Shown: positions 24,601 through 41,639, numbered from the stretch's first letter. The stretch is DNA of 64,000 bases from Plantago major (GCA_026545765.1 CM048844.1:55648932-55712931), one strand, 5' to 3'. Program-made: numbers and translations. Notes: a model not told the origin generated them from the sequence alone.

Positions 24601-26790
24601 AGGAAGTGGAGAAAAGGCTACTCCTTCAAATGCTCAGAAAGCCCCATCATCATCACCTCCCAAGTCTCATCAAGATATCCAACAGGCTGAGCACAATGAT
24701 GCCATAGAAGAAATTTCAGCCGCTGAGTTCAGGATTGAACAACTCAGAAAGGTGTTGGAAGAAGAAAAGAGAATCAGCATTGAGTGTCAAGCTCTTGTTG
24801 ATGAAAAGGAGGCCAAACTCAAAAAGCTCAAAGAAGCTAATGCCAAGGAATTGGCACTCCTAGATGAGCAAAGAAATATGAAGAATGCCATTGTTGTCAC
24901 AGCTGCTGAGATAGATGCCATGGATGACAATGATGATGAAGAGCACGATGCTGAGGCTGCATCAGAAAGACCTTCTACATTCTCTCAGAAGGCCAGCATA
25001 CTTCAAGGCAAACAAAAGATGTTAGCCAGCTTGCAAACAATCCCAGAGAAGGATTATGAGAGTGATGCTGAAGAAAACCGCAACTTGATTACTACAGAAG
25101 AAGATGAGAGACTTATCACTCAGCAAAAGAGAGCCCTACTTGCTCCTCATATCTTCTCTGCACCAGGTAGTTCAAGAAGTGAAGAGCACCGTGCAAGGAA
25201 TAGTATCTTTTTGGAACTCAGAGAGACACTAGTTGCCCAAGACACAGAAGTGCTAAAATCCGTCCCAGAAGAGATGAAGCCATTGGCTGCTGCTTTACTC
25301 AATAGAGCAACCAGCATAGCTCTCTCTCAGAAAGATCTAGGGTTGGTCAGGGATGAGGATTGTAACAATGCTAATGCAGCATTGAATGAAGCCAGCCATG
25401 CTGTCCTGCAAGCCAACGCCATCCTAAGGCCGCTTGAAGAGCTCAACAGAAAGGAGCAGGAACTGGTTAGGCAAAACAAAGAGCTGAAGAAGGAACTTCA
25501 AGAATTAGTCAGGGTGCACAACAATCTCCAGAAAAACTTTGAATCACTCTCTGAAGCTTATGCTGTCATGAGTCAGTCATTCATGACTAAGGGGGAAGAG
25601 ATGCCTCAGAAAGGCAGAGGAAGAAAAAGAAAACAATCAAATCCTCCCTCCTCAAGTCAACTTGTCATTATGACACCACCGAGACACCCTTGTCAAGAAG
25701 TTGTTCCAGATTAACACCGTAAAATGAGAAGTATGATAACTAGGGGAGCCAAGTCCCTTAGAATCTCAGAAGAGAAGAAGACTTCTGAAGAAGAAGAAAA
25801 GGAAGAAGGAGAAGTAAGAGGTCAAGAAAGCTGCAAGTCTCCAACTTTGAACTTCAATGATGATGAGGATGAATCTGATACAGATGAACATCCACTTCAC
25901 AAGAAAAGGAGACAAGCAACTACTTCACAACCTCCTCTGGCAGCAAGGCCTTTGGAAGCCAGAACCCCTTCTGGAAATACCAAGTCATTACAAGGAACAT
26001 TCACCAGCATAGCCCCAAGGCAGGAAGAAAGGGTTAGAGGATCTCCTGACATAAGGTCACCTAACAGAAAAGCAAGAAGGGATTTCCAGTTTGGCAGAGT
26101 AAACAGAGAAACTCATCAAGAAAGGCCAACTGATGCCCACATTGAGTATGTGAAGACTAGTAATGAAGAGTCTTCATATAGGTGCATTCTGAACAAGAGA
26201 GGGTATTGGATTCTGGAACTACAACATCTACTTGTCAATGATAAGTTTCCAACTCCCATCCTCAACCAGATCCTGAAATGGAGAGAAGGCAAGCCAGAAT
26301 TGCTAAAACCTGAGCACCTTCATGCCTGGCTAAACTTTTAAGTGGAAAAGAGGAATGAAGCCAGAAAGATGGATCTTTCTTTTACCTGTCCTTACCCAAA
26401 GCCTGATGATGTACATAAGGTAAGAAAACTGGATGGTAGCTACAGCAGGAAGAACAAACTAGGTGTTTCAACCTATGAGTCATTCTATATGACATTGGAT
26501 GAATACCTAGATGATATACACTATCTGGAAGAAATATACAAGTATTTCAACCTATCTCAGCTGCAAGTAGACCATGCCTGGGTCTAGGAAAGAACTTCTG
26601 GGTCAAACATTTTCTGCGGAAGAATCACAAGCTTGGCAAGAGTTACCATGAAATATGTGACTTATCCAGAAACACAGAACTCTCTATCAGAAGGATTCTT
26701 TATGACTATGTCCAAGAATGCAGAAAGTGGATGATTATGTCAACTGATCCAGAAAGGATGCTGAAGAACTTGAGGTATCTGAACCCAAGT
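21643..26790 (+). pseudogene. Element B 3' gene: multi-exon charged coiled-coil ('env-position') protein, most complete copy
   Basis: The ATG at 21643 opens 355 codons: a basic Ala/Lys-rich start, then a globular domain of about 300 residues that I cannot assign firmly. It may distantly resemble plant transposon-associated domains. A frameshift near 22700 is followed by an acidic exon ending at 23246. Reading GT...AG borders gives exons 23324-23428 (105 nt), 23513-23620 (108 nt) and 23698-23965 (268 nt, with a one-base shift in a C-run near 23805), then a long exon from 24047. Introns are 77, 84 and 77 nt. The last 81-nt gap (23966-24046) is open and may be coding. The long exon encodes the coiled coil (24720-24900, 25440-25570) and the conserved C-terminal domain (26140-26790), with stops at 24125, 24551, 25712 and 26339. 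No signal peptide or membrane helix is seen. Confidence 0.7.
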
Positions 26791-27179
26791 TGCATCTCTG
26801 AAGACTTGAAGACTAGTAACATTAGAATACTCTCTTGGAGCTTGGATTCTCCTTTGTTCTAATTTACTTAGTATGTTTTGTTACTTTTTGTAATCTTGCT
26901 GATTTTTTCTGAATTTCTCTATTTGTAAGAGTTGCATCTTATTCTGTAAACTGTATCTATCTGAAGATCATACTCTCAGATACATTCTAATAGATGACAA
27001 CTTATCAGCAAAAATCACTTCTTGTGATTTAGTTGATGTTTACTTTCTGCACTTAATTCAACTAAAATTGAATATCATTTGAAATGATTAAGTGGTGGAT
27101 TATTTTCTCTTCCAGGATTACAATTTTGTAATAGGACTTAAAAGATAGTCATGGATGACTGATCAAAAAGGGGAAAATT
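26791..27179 (+). other. Element B 3' untranslated region and polypurine tract
   Basis: AT-rich tail equivalent to A 11998-12386, ending in the purine run AAAAAGGGGAAAATT (27165-27179) directly before the 3' LTR. Confidence 0.8.
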
Positions 27180-28603
27180 TGTTAGGAATATCTGTTAGTA
27201 TTTTGATCACTCATCACATGTTCTTATCTTAGCCAGAAAGGTGATTAAGTACTCTTGGTTCACTTGAACATTGTTAAAGAGGAAATCACTGAGTATGATT
27301 AGTCTAGTAAATCTTGTATTAGGATTATAGGTCTCTGAGTGTAATTTTTATTTCAAGAAGACCATGAAGATCAATCCTAGCAATGGAGCTTTTCTGAAGA
27401 TTAGAAGACTGAAGATTGCACAAGGTTTATGGAGACACAAAGGTTTAGTCTAACTCAGAAAGACTATGTCCTTAATCCTTTCTTAAGTGTATTAACTTAC
27501 TTTCGAAATATGATTCTGGACATATGACATCATGAGTATGGAGCAAGCAAGCCATCAGAAAGGCTCATGTATCCGTTGAGACTAAAGGACAATGAACAGT
27601 ACTATGCATTAAATGCATCGGCAGAAATGCTACAAAAAAAGCAGTCCTCTCTGAAAAATGAGATAGTGACTTCTGAGTACATAGTTCAAGATATAAACGG
27701 ATATAATTTGATGGAGAGCACAACGGATATAATTCAAACGCCTCTCAAATTTATCTATATATATCACACACTTAGATGCTTGAAGTACACACCTTAGAAT
27801 GCTCTAACTTGCAAACTTACCATCAAGCAAAGTATTCTATCAAGCACTCTACTACCCTTTCTGAAAGCTTTCTGTTGCTCGAAGAATCACTAGTAGTTCT
27901 AAGTTGTCCTGAACCTTAACAAGGGATTGTTATTCGTAAAAGAATTGAACTATCAGATACCCTTTCTGAAGCTCATTCTCCAGAACAGACATCAATTACT
28001 TGGGTCAAGAAGAGCGATCGCCATCCACTGAACAAGTGTATTAAGTAGTCTTGTTCTATTAGGCTCTCTGAAAACATAACTGAAAAGTTATACGAGAAGC
28101 CTCTCTGACAAACCTTATAACCAACACTATCAAGGCGTGGAGTAGAGGAAGTACTTGATTTGGGAAATCAAGGAATAACTCCAAGGTTATCTGAGTAGAG
28201 GAAGTACTTAGCTCTAGGAGTCAGAATAACTCAGGGGGAACATTTGGTTGGGAACCATTTGTTTAGGTATCTTAGAATAGGATTATTGTAAGGTGAACTC
28301 AATTATCTGTTCTAGTGAATTCTAGGTCTCAGAAAGACCGAAGTGGATTAGTTGGAGGATTACGCCACCTCCAGATACCACTATATTTGTTGTGTCATTT
28401 ACCTTTCTGTATTTACATTTCAGCAAAGCACACACACATACTTATTGTTTCTGCACTTACCTATCTTAAAGTCTTCCGCGCTCTGAATTTAAGTATCAGA
28501 AACCCCCCAGGTTTCTGAGAAACTGTGTTTATCGATAAAAATTTTAAAAGACTATTCACCCCCCCCCCCCTAGTCTTTTACTTTGCCGTTATATGGACCA
28601 ACA
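27180..28603 (+). repeat. Element B 3' LTR (1424 bp)
   Basis: Near-identical to 13358-14792 with scattered single-base differences and a shorter C-run (28559-28570). It ends CCAACA at 28603. Confidence 0.9.
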
Positions 28604-29297
28604 ACTTATCATAGACTTGGGTCAGTAAAGAATAAGATATCATACATTGCAAAGTATATTAAGTATACTTGATTCACAGAGCTATCTGAATAACTGAACA
28701 AGTTATTAATGAAGCTCACCTGACAAACTGCCTTAACCAACACCTTAATCGGCGTGGAGTATAGGAAGTACTTAGTTTGGGAAACTAAGGAATAACTCCA
28801 AGGTCACTGAGCATAGGCAGTACTTAGTTTGGGAAACTAAGGAATAGCTCAAAAGGTTTATGAGTACAGGAAGTACTTGGCTGTGAAAGCCGGGGAATAA
28901 CTCAGGGGGGAACACTTGGTTGGGAACCTAGTGTTATTTAGGAATCTAGAGAAGATACCTGTAAGGTTACCTCAATTATCTGTCTTAGTGGATTCTAGGT
29001 CTGAGAAAGGCCGAAGTGGATTAGTTGAAGGATTACGCCACCTTCAGATACCACTATAAAAAGACTTATGTTATTTACTTTCTGCAGTTTATTACTTGCT
29101 TTATTTATCTTGCAAAGTATTTACACTTATCTTGTTGAGCACGTGCACTTATCACAGAAAAGTCTTCGACTCTCTGAAATTAAGTATCAGATATCTGTGA
29201 ACATATCTGAGAAACTGTGTTTATCGACAAAAGTTTTAAAAGACTATTCACCCCCCCCCCCCTCTAGTCTTTTACTTTGCCGTTATCTGGACCAACA
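28604..29297 (+). repeat. Element A 3' LTR, second part
   Basis: It resumes exactly where 13357 left off (actta... after the target duplication). It carries three tandem copies of the hairpin unit CTTAGTTTGGGAAACTAAG and variants (28745-28930) and the C-run near 29251-29262. It ends CCAACA at 29297, next to host-like sequence (cagta...). Confidence 0.85.
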
Positions 29298-30943
29298 CAG
29301 TACGACCTAGTGACATGTACTCTCCTTTTTTTTTGTTCACTGCAGATCCTTCTATGTATGGGGAAGGTGTTTTTGGTTTTTTTGTGGTATGTGTCTTTCC
29401 TTCAGCAGAGCACCTGGAAATACTTATCCTTCACTTGTTGGTCATTAGCAAAACGTTTTGTTGTTGATAGCTTAACACTGAACCTTAGTATAGCAGCATG
29501 TCTTCTATATTGCTCAAGTATTTATTCATAAGTAGGTGCTGATTTACCTACAAATGATTGTAGAAATTCTTCATCACCATTTTCAGGTTGAACATCACCT
29601 GAAAACTAAGCTACTATATATTAGTACTACATAATTATATAATAGTAATAGACAATTAATCACCTATTCGGCAACTAGCATATACAATTTTACTATAACA
29701 ATAGACTATTACACTACAACAATAGAACACCAAGTTGTATAATTCATTGGCTTGTTAGGCACAATCCCCACACTAGCATGGGCCTCAATGGGCACATTTA
29801 TGAGCATATTCACACAGTCAATCACCTATTTGGCAACTGGCACATTCAATTTTACTATAACAATAGACTATTACACTACAACAATAGACCACCAATTGAT
29901 TGGCTTGTTAGGCACAATCATCACACTAGCATGGGCCTTAATGGACACACTCATGAGCATATTGACACAGTTAATCACCTATTTGGTAATTGGCATATAC
30001 AATTTTACTATAACAATAGACTATTACACTAAAACAATAGACTACCAAGTTGTATAATTCATTGGCTTGTTAGGCACAATCCTCACACTAGCATGGGCCT
30101 CAATGGACACATTCATGAGCATATTCACACCGTCAATCACCTATTTGGCAACTGGAATATACAATTTTACTATAACAATAGACTATTACACTACAACAAT
30201 AGACTACCAAGTTGTATAATCCATTGGCTTGTTAGGCACAATCCTCACACTAGCATGGGCCTTAATGGACACACTCATGAGAATATTGACAAAGTTAATC
30301 ACCTATTTGGTAACTGGTATATCCAATTTTACTATAACAATAGACTATTAAACTACAACAATAGATCACCAAATTGTATAATTCATTGGCTTGTTAGGCA
30401 CAATCAACACACTAGCATGGGCCTTAATGGACACACTCATTAGGATATTCACACAGTTAATCACCTATATGGCAACTGGCATATACAATTTACTATAACA
30501 ATAGACTATTACACTACAACAATAGACCACCAAGTTGTATAATTCATTGGCTTGTCAGGCACAATCCTCACACTAGCATGGGCCTCAATGGACACACTCA
30601 TGAGCATATTCACACAGTCAATCACCTATTTGGCAACTGTCATCTACAATTTAACTATAACAATAGACTATTACTCTACAACAATAGACCACCAAGTTGT
30701 ATAAATCTTGGGCTTGTCAGGCACAATCCTCACACTATAGCATGGGCCTCAATGGTCACAGCCATGAAAATATTCACAGTGACATAATCAATTTGACTAC
30801 AAATATAGATAATTAATAACACAATTCAATATGTTACCTTCGTGTACAATCATTCACAAATCATCTCGATTTTCAACTGATGTAGATAAACGTTGGTCGT
30901 TCTCATTATATAGTATGTTTTCTTCAACAATTTCATCCATCAT
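29298..30943 (-). pseudogene. FAR1/FHY3-related gene fragment (N-terminal DNA-binding region), interrupted
   Basis: On the minus strand a first exon runs from ATG at 30943 to 30838 and ends at a GAAG|GTAACA donor. A second exon starts after a TTTTCAG acceptor at 29598. The two join in frame. The second exon reads GDEEFLQSFVGKSAPTYE, then a stop, then a tail with YRRHAAILRFSVKLSTTKR, the pattern of FAR1 DNA-binding domains (FVGKxF..xEEAxxFYxxYAxxxGFSVR). Two in-frame stops (one per exon) and truncation by the LTR of element A at 29297 make it a pseudogene. FAR1-family proteins are domesticated Mutator-like transposases acting as transcription factors. This could be a host FRS gene or a MULE remnant; no catalytic region is left to decide. 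Confidence 0.55.
29650..30790. repeat. 162-bp minisatellite, about seven copies
   Basis: The unit begins at ttggcttgttaggcacaat, recurring near 29745, 29897, 30061, 30223, 30385, 30545 and 30708. The spacing is 160-164 bp apart from one 152-bp unit that lost a dozen bases. Because 162 is a multiple of three, open frames run through several units (29752-30057, 30093-30443). They are products of the repeat, not genes. The array lies in the intron of the FAR1-like fragment. Confidence 0.9.
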
Positions 30944-31826
30944 AAAATCTAAACATCAAATATCAACGATTAATGGTTGATTTTTCGGAATAAAAGAGTG
31001 TTTTGCCAATATTTTTCTCTACCTCAATGTCGATCTGCTATGAATGTCGATCTATGATCATTAATCAATGTCGATCTCCAATGAAAGTTGATCTCCAATG
31101 ATTTTTCGGCTTGATCGCTGAAGATGATAAAAAGCGGCTAATGAATGATGAGAGAAAAACGAGCTGGAGGAGAAAAAATGAGCTTGGTTTTCTTGTTTTT
31201 ACCTAATTTTTACCTTTTTATACATGACCCATTTTTTCATGGATCCAGGTCATGATCCCACGAGTTACAATAGCAACCAAGTAGATAAAATTGTATATTT
31301 TTATCTCTTATGTAGGATTTTCAAGAACTCTTAATATATTAAAAACTCTCAGGAGACGAACTCTTCGTAATGTACAAAGTTTTTGGAGCAAATAAAAATG
31401 AAAAATATATGAATCTCTACTGCCGAATCAAGTAATTACATAACAGTTGACACCATTATAATATAACTCAAATGTGTGACAGCAATTACGCCATAATCTA
31501 CAAGGCACGAAGTACATTTCTGCCCAAAATACAATATGAAGACATAAAAACAGCCAACGTACATGGATAGTAGCATTGGCTTTATATTTCTGTGTCTAAC
31601 TAACAAATCAATGGTCAAGGGCAACCAATGGTCTTAAACACCTAGAGCCAGAGGCTAAAAGGATCCTCGAAAAACTTGTACAAATGAATGGAGTAGACCA
31701 AGAACCTGTTCTTATTCCACTCCACCTTACAAATACTTCCACCGAGCTGATATTATCAAATACAATCAACTACTTATGCCTCCAGTTTCACAAGCCGAAC
31801 CCCAAACTGTATATGTTATGGTAACG
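30944..31826. other. Non-coding interval between the FAR1-like fragment and KIN13B
   Basis: The left part would be the upstream region of the minus-strand FAR1-like fragment; it holds short repeats of aatgtcgatct (31025-31095). The right part, down to about 31400, should hold the 3' UTR of KIN13B. No other gene is visible. Confidence 0.5.
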
Positions 31827-37980
<6,154 letters not shown>

Positions 37981-38639
37981 TGCAACAATTCAACTGATGC
38001 TTTCTCTCTCTCAGTGTTTTATTTTCGATTTCTCGCTAACGAGAAGAATTGAAGAAAATGGTTTATGAAGAAGAAGAAGATTAGTTTGAATTGCAGAAGA
38101 GAATGATTGTTAATTAGGGAAATGAGTAGGGCCCAGTTGGAATTTGAATTCTGAAGAGGTGAAATGAATGGAACGTGTACTTGATTGGCGTGGTAGGGAT
38201 TTGCCGACCGATTCTGGGACCGGTCTTTATTTTGAATTAAGGACCCGGATTCCTCCCATGTCGTTTCCTCACACATGGTGGGGTGGGGTGGGGTGGGATG
38301 GGGTCGTTTACCCAAGGTCACCCAATTTGGATTCCGGAAAACTGTCGTGCAGTGGATCATGCCTTCAAAATGGTGTCAGATTATTTTTTATTACATACTA
38401 GTACTAACCCGTGGCGATGTCACGGTATAGTTTACTTTTAATAATAAATAAAAAGGGATGACAAAATTATGTAATAAATAAATTAGTCGAGAAAATAAAA
38501 TAGTCAAACTTATGTAAACAACGTTTGTCAGATCGCCAGTAATCCTTCATCCAAAGATTATATCATTGAATCTTTTTTATTTTAACTATAGAAAATTTAA
38601 AAGTACGAATTATCATGATGGATATGCTTTAAAAGGAAT
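37981..38639 (-). promoter_or_regulatory. 5' UTR and proximal promoter region of KIN13B
   Basis: The region directly upstream of the start codon has a CT-rich leader (ctctctctca at 38003-38013 on the plus strand). A G-run tract at 38277-38303 (blocks of GGGG separated by T) lies about 300 bases upstream on the template strand. No clear TATA box was identified. The transcription start cannot be placed from sequence alone. Confidence 0.45.
38277..38303 (+). promoter_or_regulatory. G-quadruplex-like tract upstream of KIN13B
   Basis: Five G-runs of three or four in 27 bases, separated by single T or AT, satisfy the usual G4 pattern. The G-rich strand is the template for the minus-strand kinesin gene. 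Confidence 0.5.
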
Positions 38640-39283
38640 AGAATTCAACCTTAAACTCGTTCAGGACCCGACGGGTTGATAACATATATTTTATACGGAG
38701 TCCTACCATATCTGACATGTTAATTAGTAACAAATACATGTTTTTTTAAAAATTTGTATCCCTCGAAACGAACCAAAATAAAATACAAAAGTATACAACA
38801 CGGTCAATAGGGTTTTTTCCCAACAACTCGTGGTGGTATGTGGTCACCCCACCACACACACGAAATTATTATTGTACAAACATAATTTTTACATTTTTAC
38901 ATGTTAGAGCTATGTTTTTACCACCCTCCTTTTCCAACAACCTCATGGTCATGCCATTACTCTACCAATGACACAAAAGTTATTATTCAACAAACATATT
39001 TTCATATGCTATAATTGTTATTTCCCACAATCCCCCCCCCCCCCCACCCCCCACCCACACCCCCGAGGCCCGTTATGGATGAAAATAGAGAGAAGATCGA
39101 AGAGAGTTCCCCGCCTAGAGAGTATATGTCCCCAATTGTTATGGAATCAAGAAAGTAGAGAAGATCAAGAGTTTCCCACCCAGAGTATCGATACCCCATT
39201 TCAAGGCCGTTATGGATCAAAAAGTAGAGAAGATCGAAGAGTTTCCTACAGAGAGTATCTGCCACTACCAAGGGAAAAATGTA

Positions 39284-39531
39284 CTCCTTCGTCCTTAGAA
39301 CTTCATACATTAGGGCTAGTGCGTAGTTTTATGTGAAAAGCTAAAATATTGATAGAATATAATAAAGGTGGGATAAAGTGTACTTTTAGTGGCAAAGTGT
39401 GTAATTTGAGTGAAAATTTGAGATTGTTTATTATTTGTTGGGTGTGGGTAGCTTCTTTTTTTGGTAATGTATGAAGTTCTATGGGACGGCTAAAAATGAC
39501 AAATGTATGAAATTCTGCAGGACGGAGTGAA
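39284..39531. mobile_element. Stowaway-type MITE (248 bp)
   Basis: Imperfect terminal inverted repeats of nearly 30 bases: ctccttcgtccttagaactt at the left and the complement of ...ctgcaggacggagtga at the right, with the CTCCxTCCGTCC-like signature and TA at or near the borders. It has no ORF. Confidence 0.7.
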
Positions 39532-40071
39532 TAATTTTTACTAAATTAATCATAAAATGTTGGGGTCAGGTCTTGTTACAAAGATGTGGAACGGGTTCGA
39601 GTATATACCAGACCGGACCTAAACATCATTATTTCGAGGAGGGTTGAATTCGGGTTAGATAGAACCCGATCCGTTTAAAAGTAAAATAACGAAATACCAT
39701 TGTAGTAAGATATAGGCCGAGATGAAAGCATACAAATCTTGTCAAGACCGCCTCAGCCTAACTCACCACTTTGTTATATACTCCTCATAATTTACAGGGT
39801 TGGCTCCCAGCAACCCTCGGGTGGTATGTGGTCCTTCATCCCACACACAAAAAAAAAATATTATTTTACGAATAAAATTTCACATATTATGGCAGTCTTT
39901 TGCACCCACCCACAACCCCCCAGAAAAATATACATTATATTAACTTAACCATACAATGTTTCGGTTTGAAACGGGTTCGGGTATATGCCCGACCCAGACC
40001 TGAACAACACTATGATCCCACCCAACCCAAATCCATTCAGGACCCGACGACCGACGGGATGATAACATATA

Positions 40072-40341
40072 CTCTCTCCGTCCCGAACTCAACTTCCCAC
40101 TTTCCGTTTTAGTCCGTCCCAAACTCAACTTTCCCTTCCTAATTTGAAAATTGAAATACCCACTATCATTATAATAATACTATCTCTACTACTTTATTTA
40201 CTATATTTCCTATGGTATTCCCACTCTCTCATACTTTATTCTCTCTCTTTCCTAGTTTATTATCATCTCTCATACTTTATTCATTCTTTTCTTAAAACTT
40301 GTGTTCCGACCAACGGGAAGTTGAGTCCGGGACGGATGGAG
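40072..40341. mobile_element. Stowaway-type MITE (270 bp) with TA duplication and a paralogous empty site
   Basis: Left end ctctctccgtcccgaactca, right end the complement (gagttccgggac-like ...ggatggag), with terminal inverted repeats of about 27 bases and a few mismatches. Flanking TA dinucleotides lie at 40070-40071 and 40342-40343. The related copy at about 38680 reads acatatattttata with no insertion, showing the pre-insertion site and a single TA. Confidence 0.85.
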
Positions 40342-40974
40342 TATTTTATATCGGGCCATCTACTCATACCAGGCCGGTTAATTAGTAACCGATACATGTT
40401 CTTAAATTAAGATTATATCCCTCCGAACAAAAATAAAATACAAAAGTTTATAACGTAATTAACATGGTTGGTCAACCAACGTTCCTGGTGGTATGTGGTT
40501 CCCCACCCCATACACAAATAATATTATTTTACAAATATAATCGACATGTTACGGTGGTTTTTTTTGCACCCAGCCCCAGCATACCTCCTTCCCTCCCCCG
40601 GAAAAAATGTACATTTTACTAATTTAACCATAAAATGTTGTAGTCTGGGTCTTGTTACAGAGGTGTGGAGCGGGTTTGAGTATATGACCGACCTGGACCT
40701 GAACACCATTATTTTGAACGGGTTTGAATTCGGATTGGATGGAACCCGACCCATTTAAAGGTAAAATGACGTAATTCCAATGCAGTAAGATATAGTCCGA
40801 CATGTGCTCAATAGTGTCCCTAACTCTTATAAGATTCATATCTCATATGCTCTTTTTATTTTTTTGAGTAGTTATTGATTAAAAAAATTGATGTTTCAAA
40901 CAAAACAATCTTGTTTTGTGATATCTTTTTATACTTTTTGTATGCAGTTAACAAAAACTGTTGAGACCAACAGT

Positions 40975-41165
40975 TGTTGGCTAAAGTGGTAAGGGACTTG
41001 AGTTCACTTAAGCAAGGTCTCGGGTTCGAGGCTTGTGGATGTAAAAAACACCGCTGGGAAAGTCGCCCCCTAGAAAAGGATCTAGAAAAGGATTTCTACT
41101 GGATTAATGCGTATAGCGGATACCAGTGAGAAAGTCAAATCTAAAATTTAAAGATTTAAGAGATT
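40975..41165 (+). mobile_element. tRNA-derived SINE
   Basis: The A-box-like tggctaaagtgg (about 40979-40990) and B-box GGTTCGAGGCT (41023-41033) are spaced as in a pol III promoter. A body (accgctgggaaagtcgcccc) follows that is shared with the fragment in KIN13B intron 1. It does not fold as a true tRNA gene over its full length. The 3' tail boundary is unclear. Confidence 0.65.
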
Positions 41166-41416
41166 TAATACCAAAGAACAATCAATTTCAATTATACTAC
41201 ATGTTGGGATTCAAAACCTTGAACGAATTCAAATGTTAATTTTGTTGTCAACCCTTCCGCAATTTCAACAGTCACAAGACATAAAATTTTGACGCTAAAT
41301 AATAACATTGCCCTCATGATCCCTAACAACAACACTAATAACGTCCATATTCGGGCTCTGCTCAACCGTAAAGTCAAAACTATTAATTTCATTTTAAATG
41401 AATGGAGCAGCATTCA

Positions 41417-41610
41417 TTTTTTTTTTTTTTTTGAGATAAAATATTACATTTACAATATTTAGTATTGGACAACTTTACCATCAATAAATTCTCTAATAAC
41501 ATTTCAATCATTCTCTATATGGAGAAAATAATCACCCATTTCGGAGATCGAACCCGTGACCTCTTGGGTACAGGGTGACTCAGCTTGCCACTCGGCTACA
41601 AACTCTTTGA
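41417..41610 (-). mobile_element. tRNA-derived SINE with poly(A) tail
   Basis: On the minus strand: gtagccgagtggcaag (A-box region, 41584-41600), then GGTTCGATCTC (B box, about 41544-41554), then a body, then an A-run (T-run 41417-41432 on the plus strand). Polarity and tail are as expected for a retroposed pol III transcript. Confidence 0.7.
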
Positions 41611-41639
41611 CAATATTAAATATTTAATAAATACTCTAT

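Larger units (their letters stand above)
13358..28603 (+). mobile_element. Element B: structurally complete 15.2-kb Sirevirus-like Ty1/copia retrotransposon
   Basis: Both LTRs (13358-14792 and 27180-28603), an initiator-Met-type PBS, gag, pol, a long multi-exon 3' gene and a PPT are present in canonical order. It sits inside the 3' LTR of A. The bases next to it are acttt on the left and actta on the right, a 5-bp target duplication with one mismatch; the uninterrupted LTR in D supports actta as the original. In the first ~190 bases the two LTRs differ at about four positions, so insertion is not very recent. At 15.2 kb it is long for a copia element (SIRE1 is about 10 kb), mostly because of the 3' gene. 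Confidence 0.9.
38640..40830. repeat. Local low-copy repeat, three diverged copies
   Basis: The marker ggtggtatgtggt followed by an A/C-rich ccccac(c)acacac tract occurs at 38829, 39809 and 40489. Each is followed by a tattattttacaaa-type stretch. A second block (cataaaatgtt...cgggtt(c/t)gagtatat...gacctgaacac) recurs near 39555, 39950 and 40632. A third block (aggacccgacgg...ataacata...taattagtaac) recurs near 38663 and 40038. No coding capacity was seen. Two MITEs have inserted into the array. Confidence 0.65.

Noticed and set aside
29752-30443. Hydrophobic repeat ORFs (101, 84 and 116 codons)
   Set aside because: They are the direct translation of the 162-bp minisatellite in different frames. 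No start context, no family and no conservation pressure is visible.
40975-41610. Possible tRNA genes (A and B boxes)
   Set aside because: Both have pol III boxes but lack a complete cloverleaf with CCA-adjacent acceptor stem. They continue into non-tRNA bodies, and one ends in a poly(A) run, so they fit SINEs.
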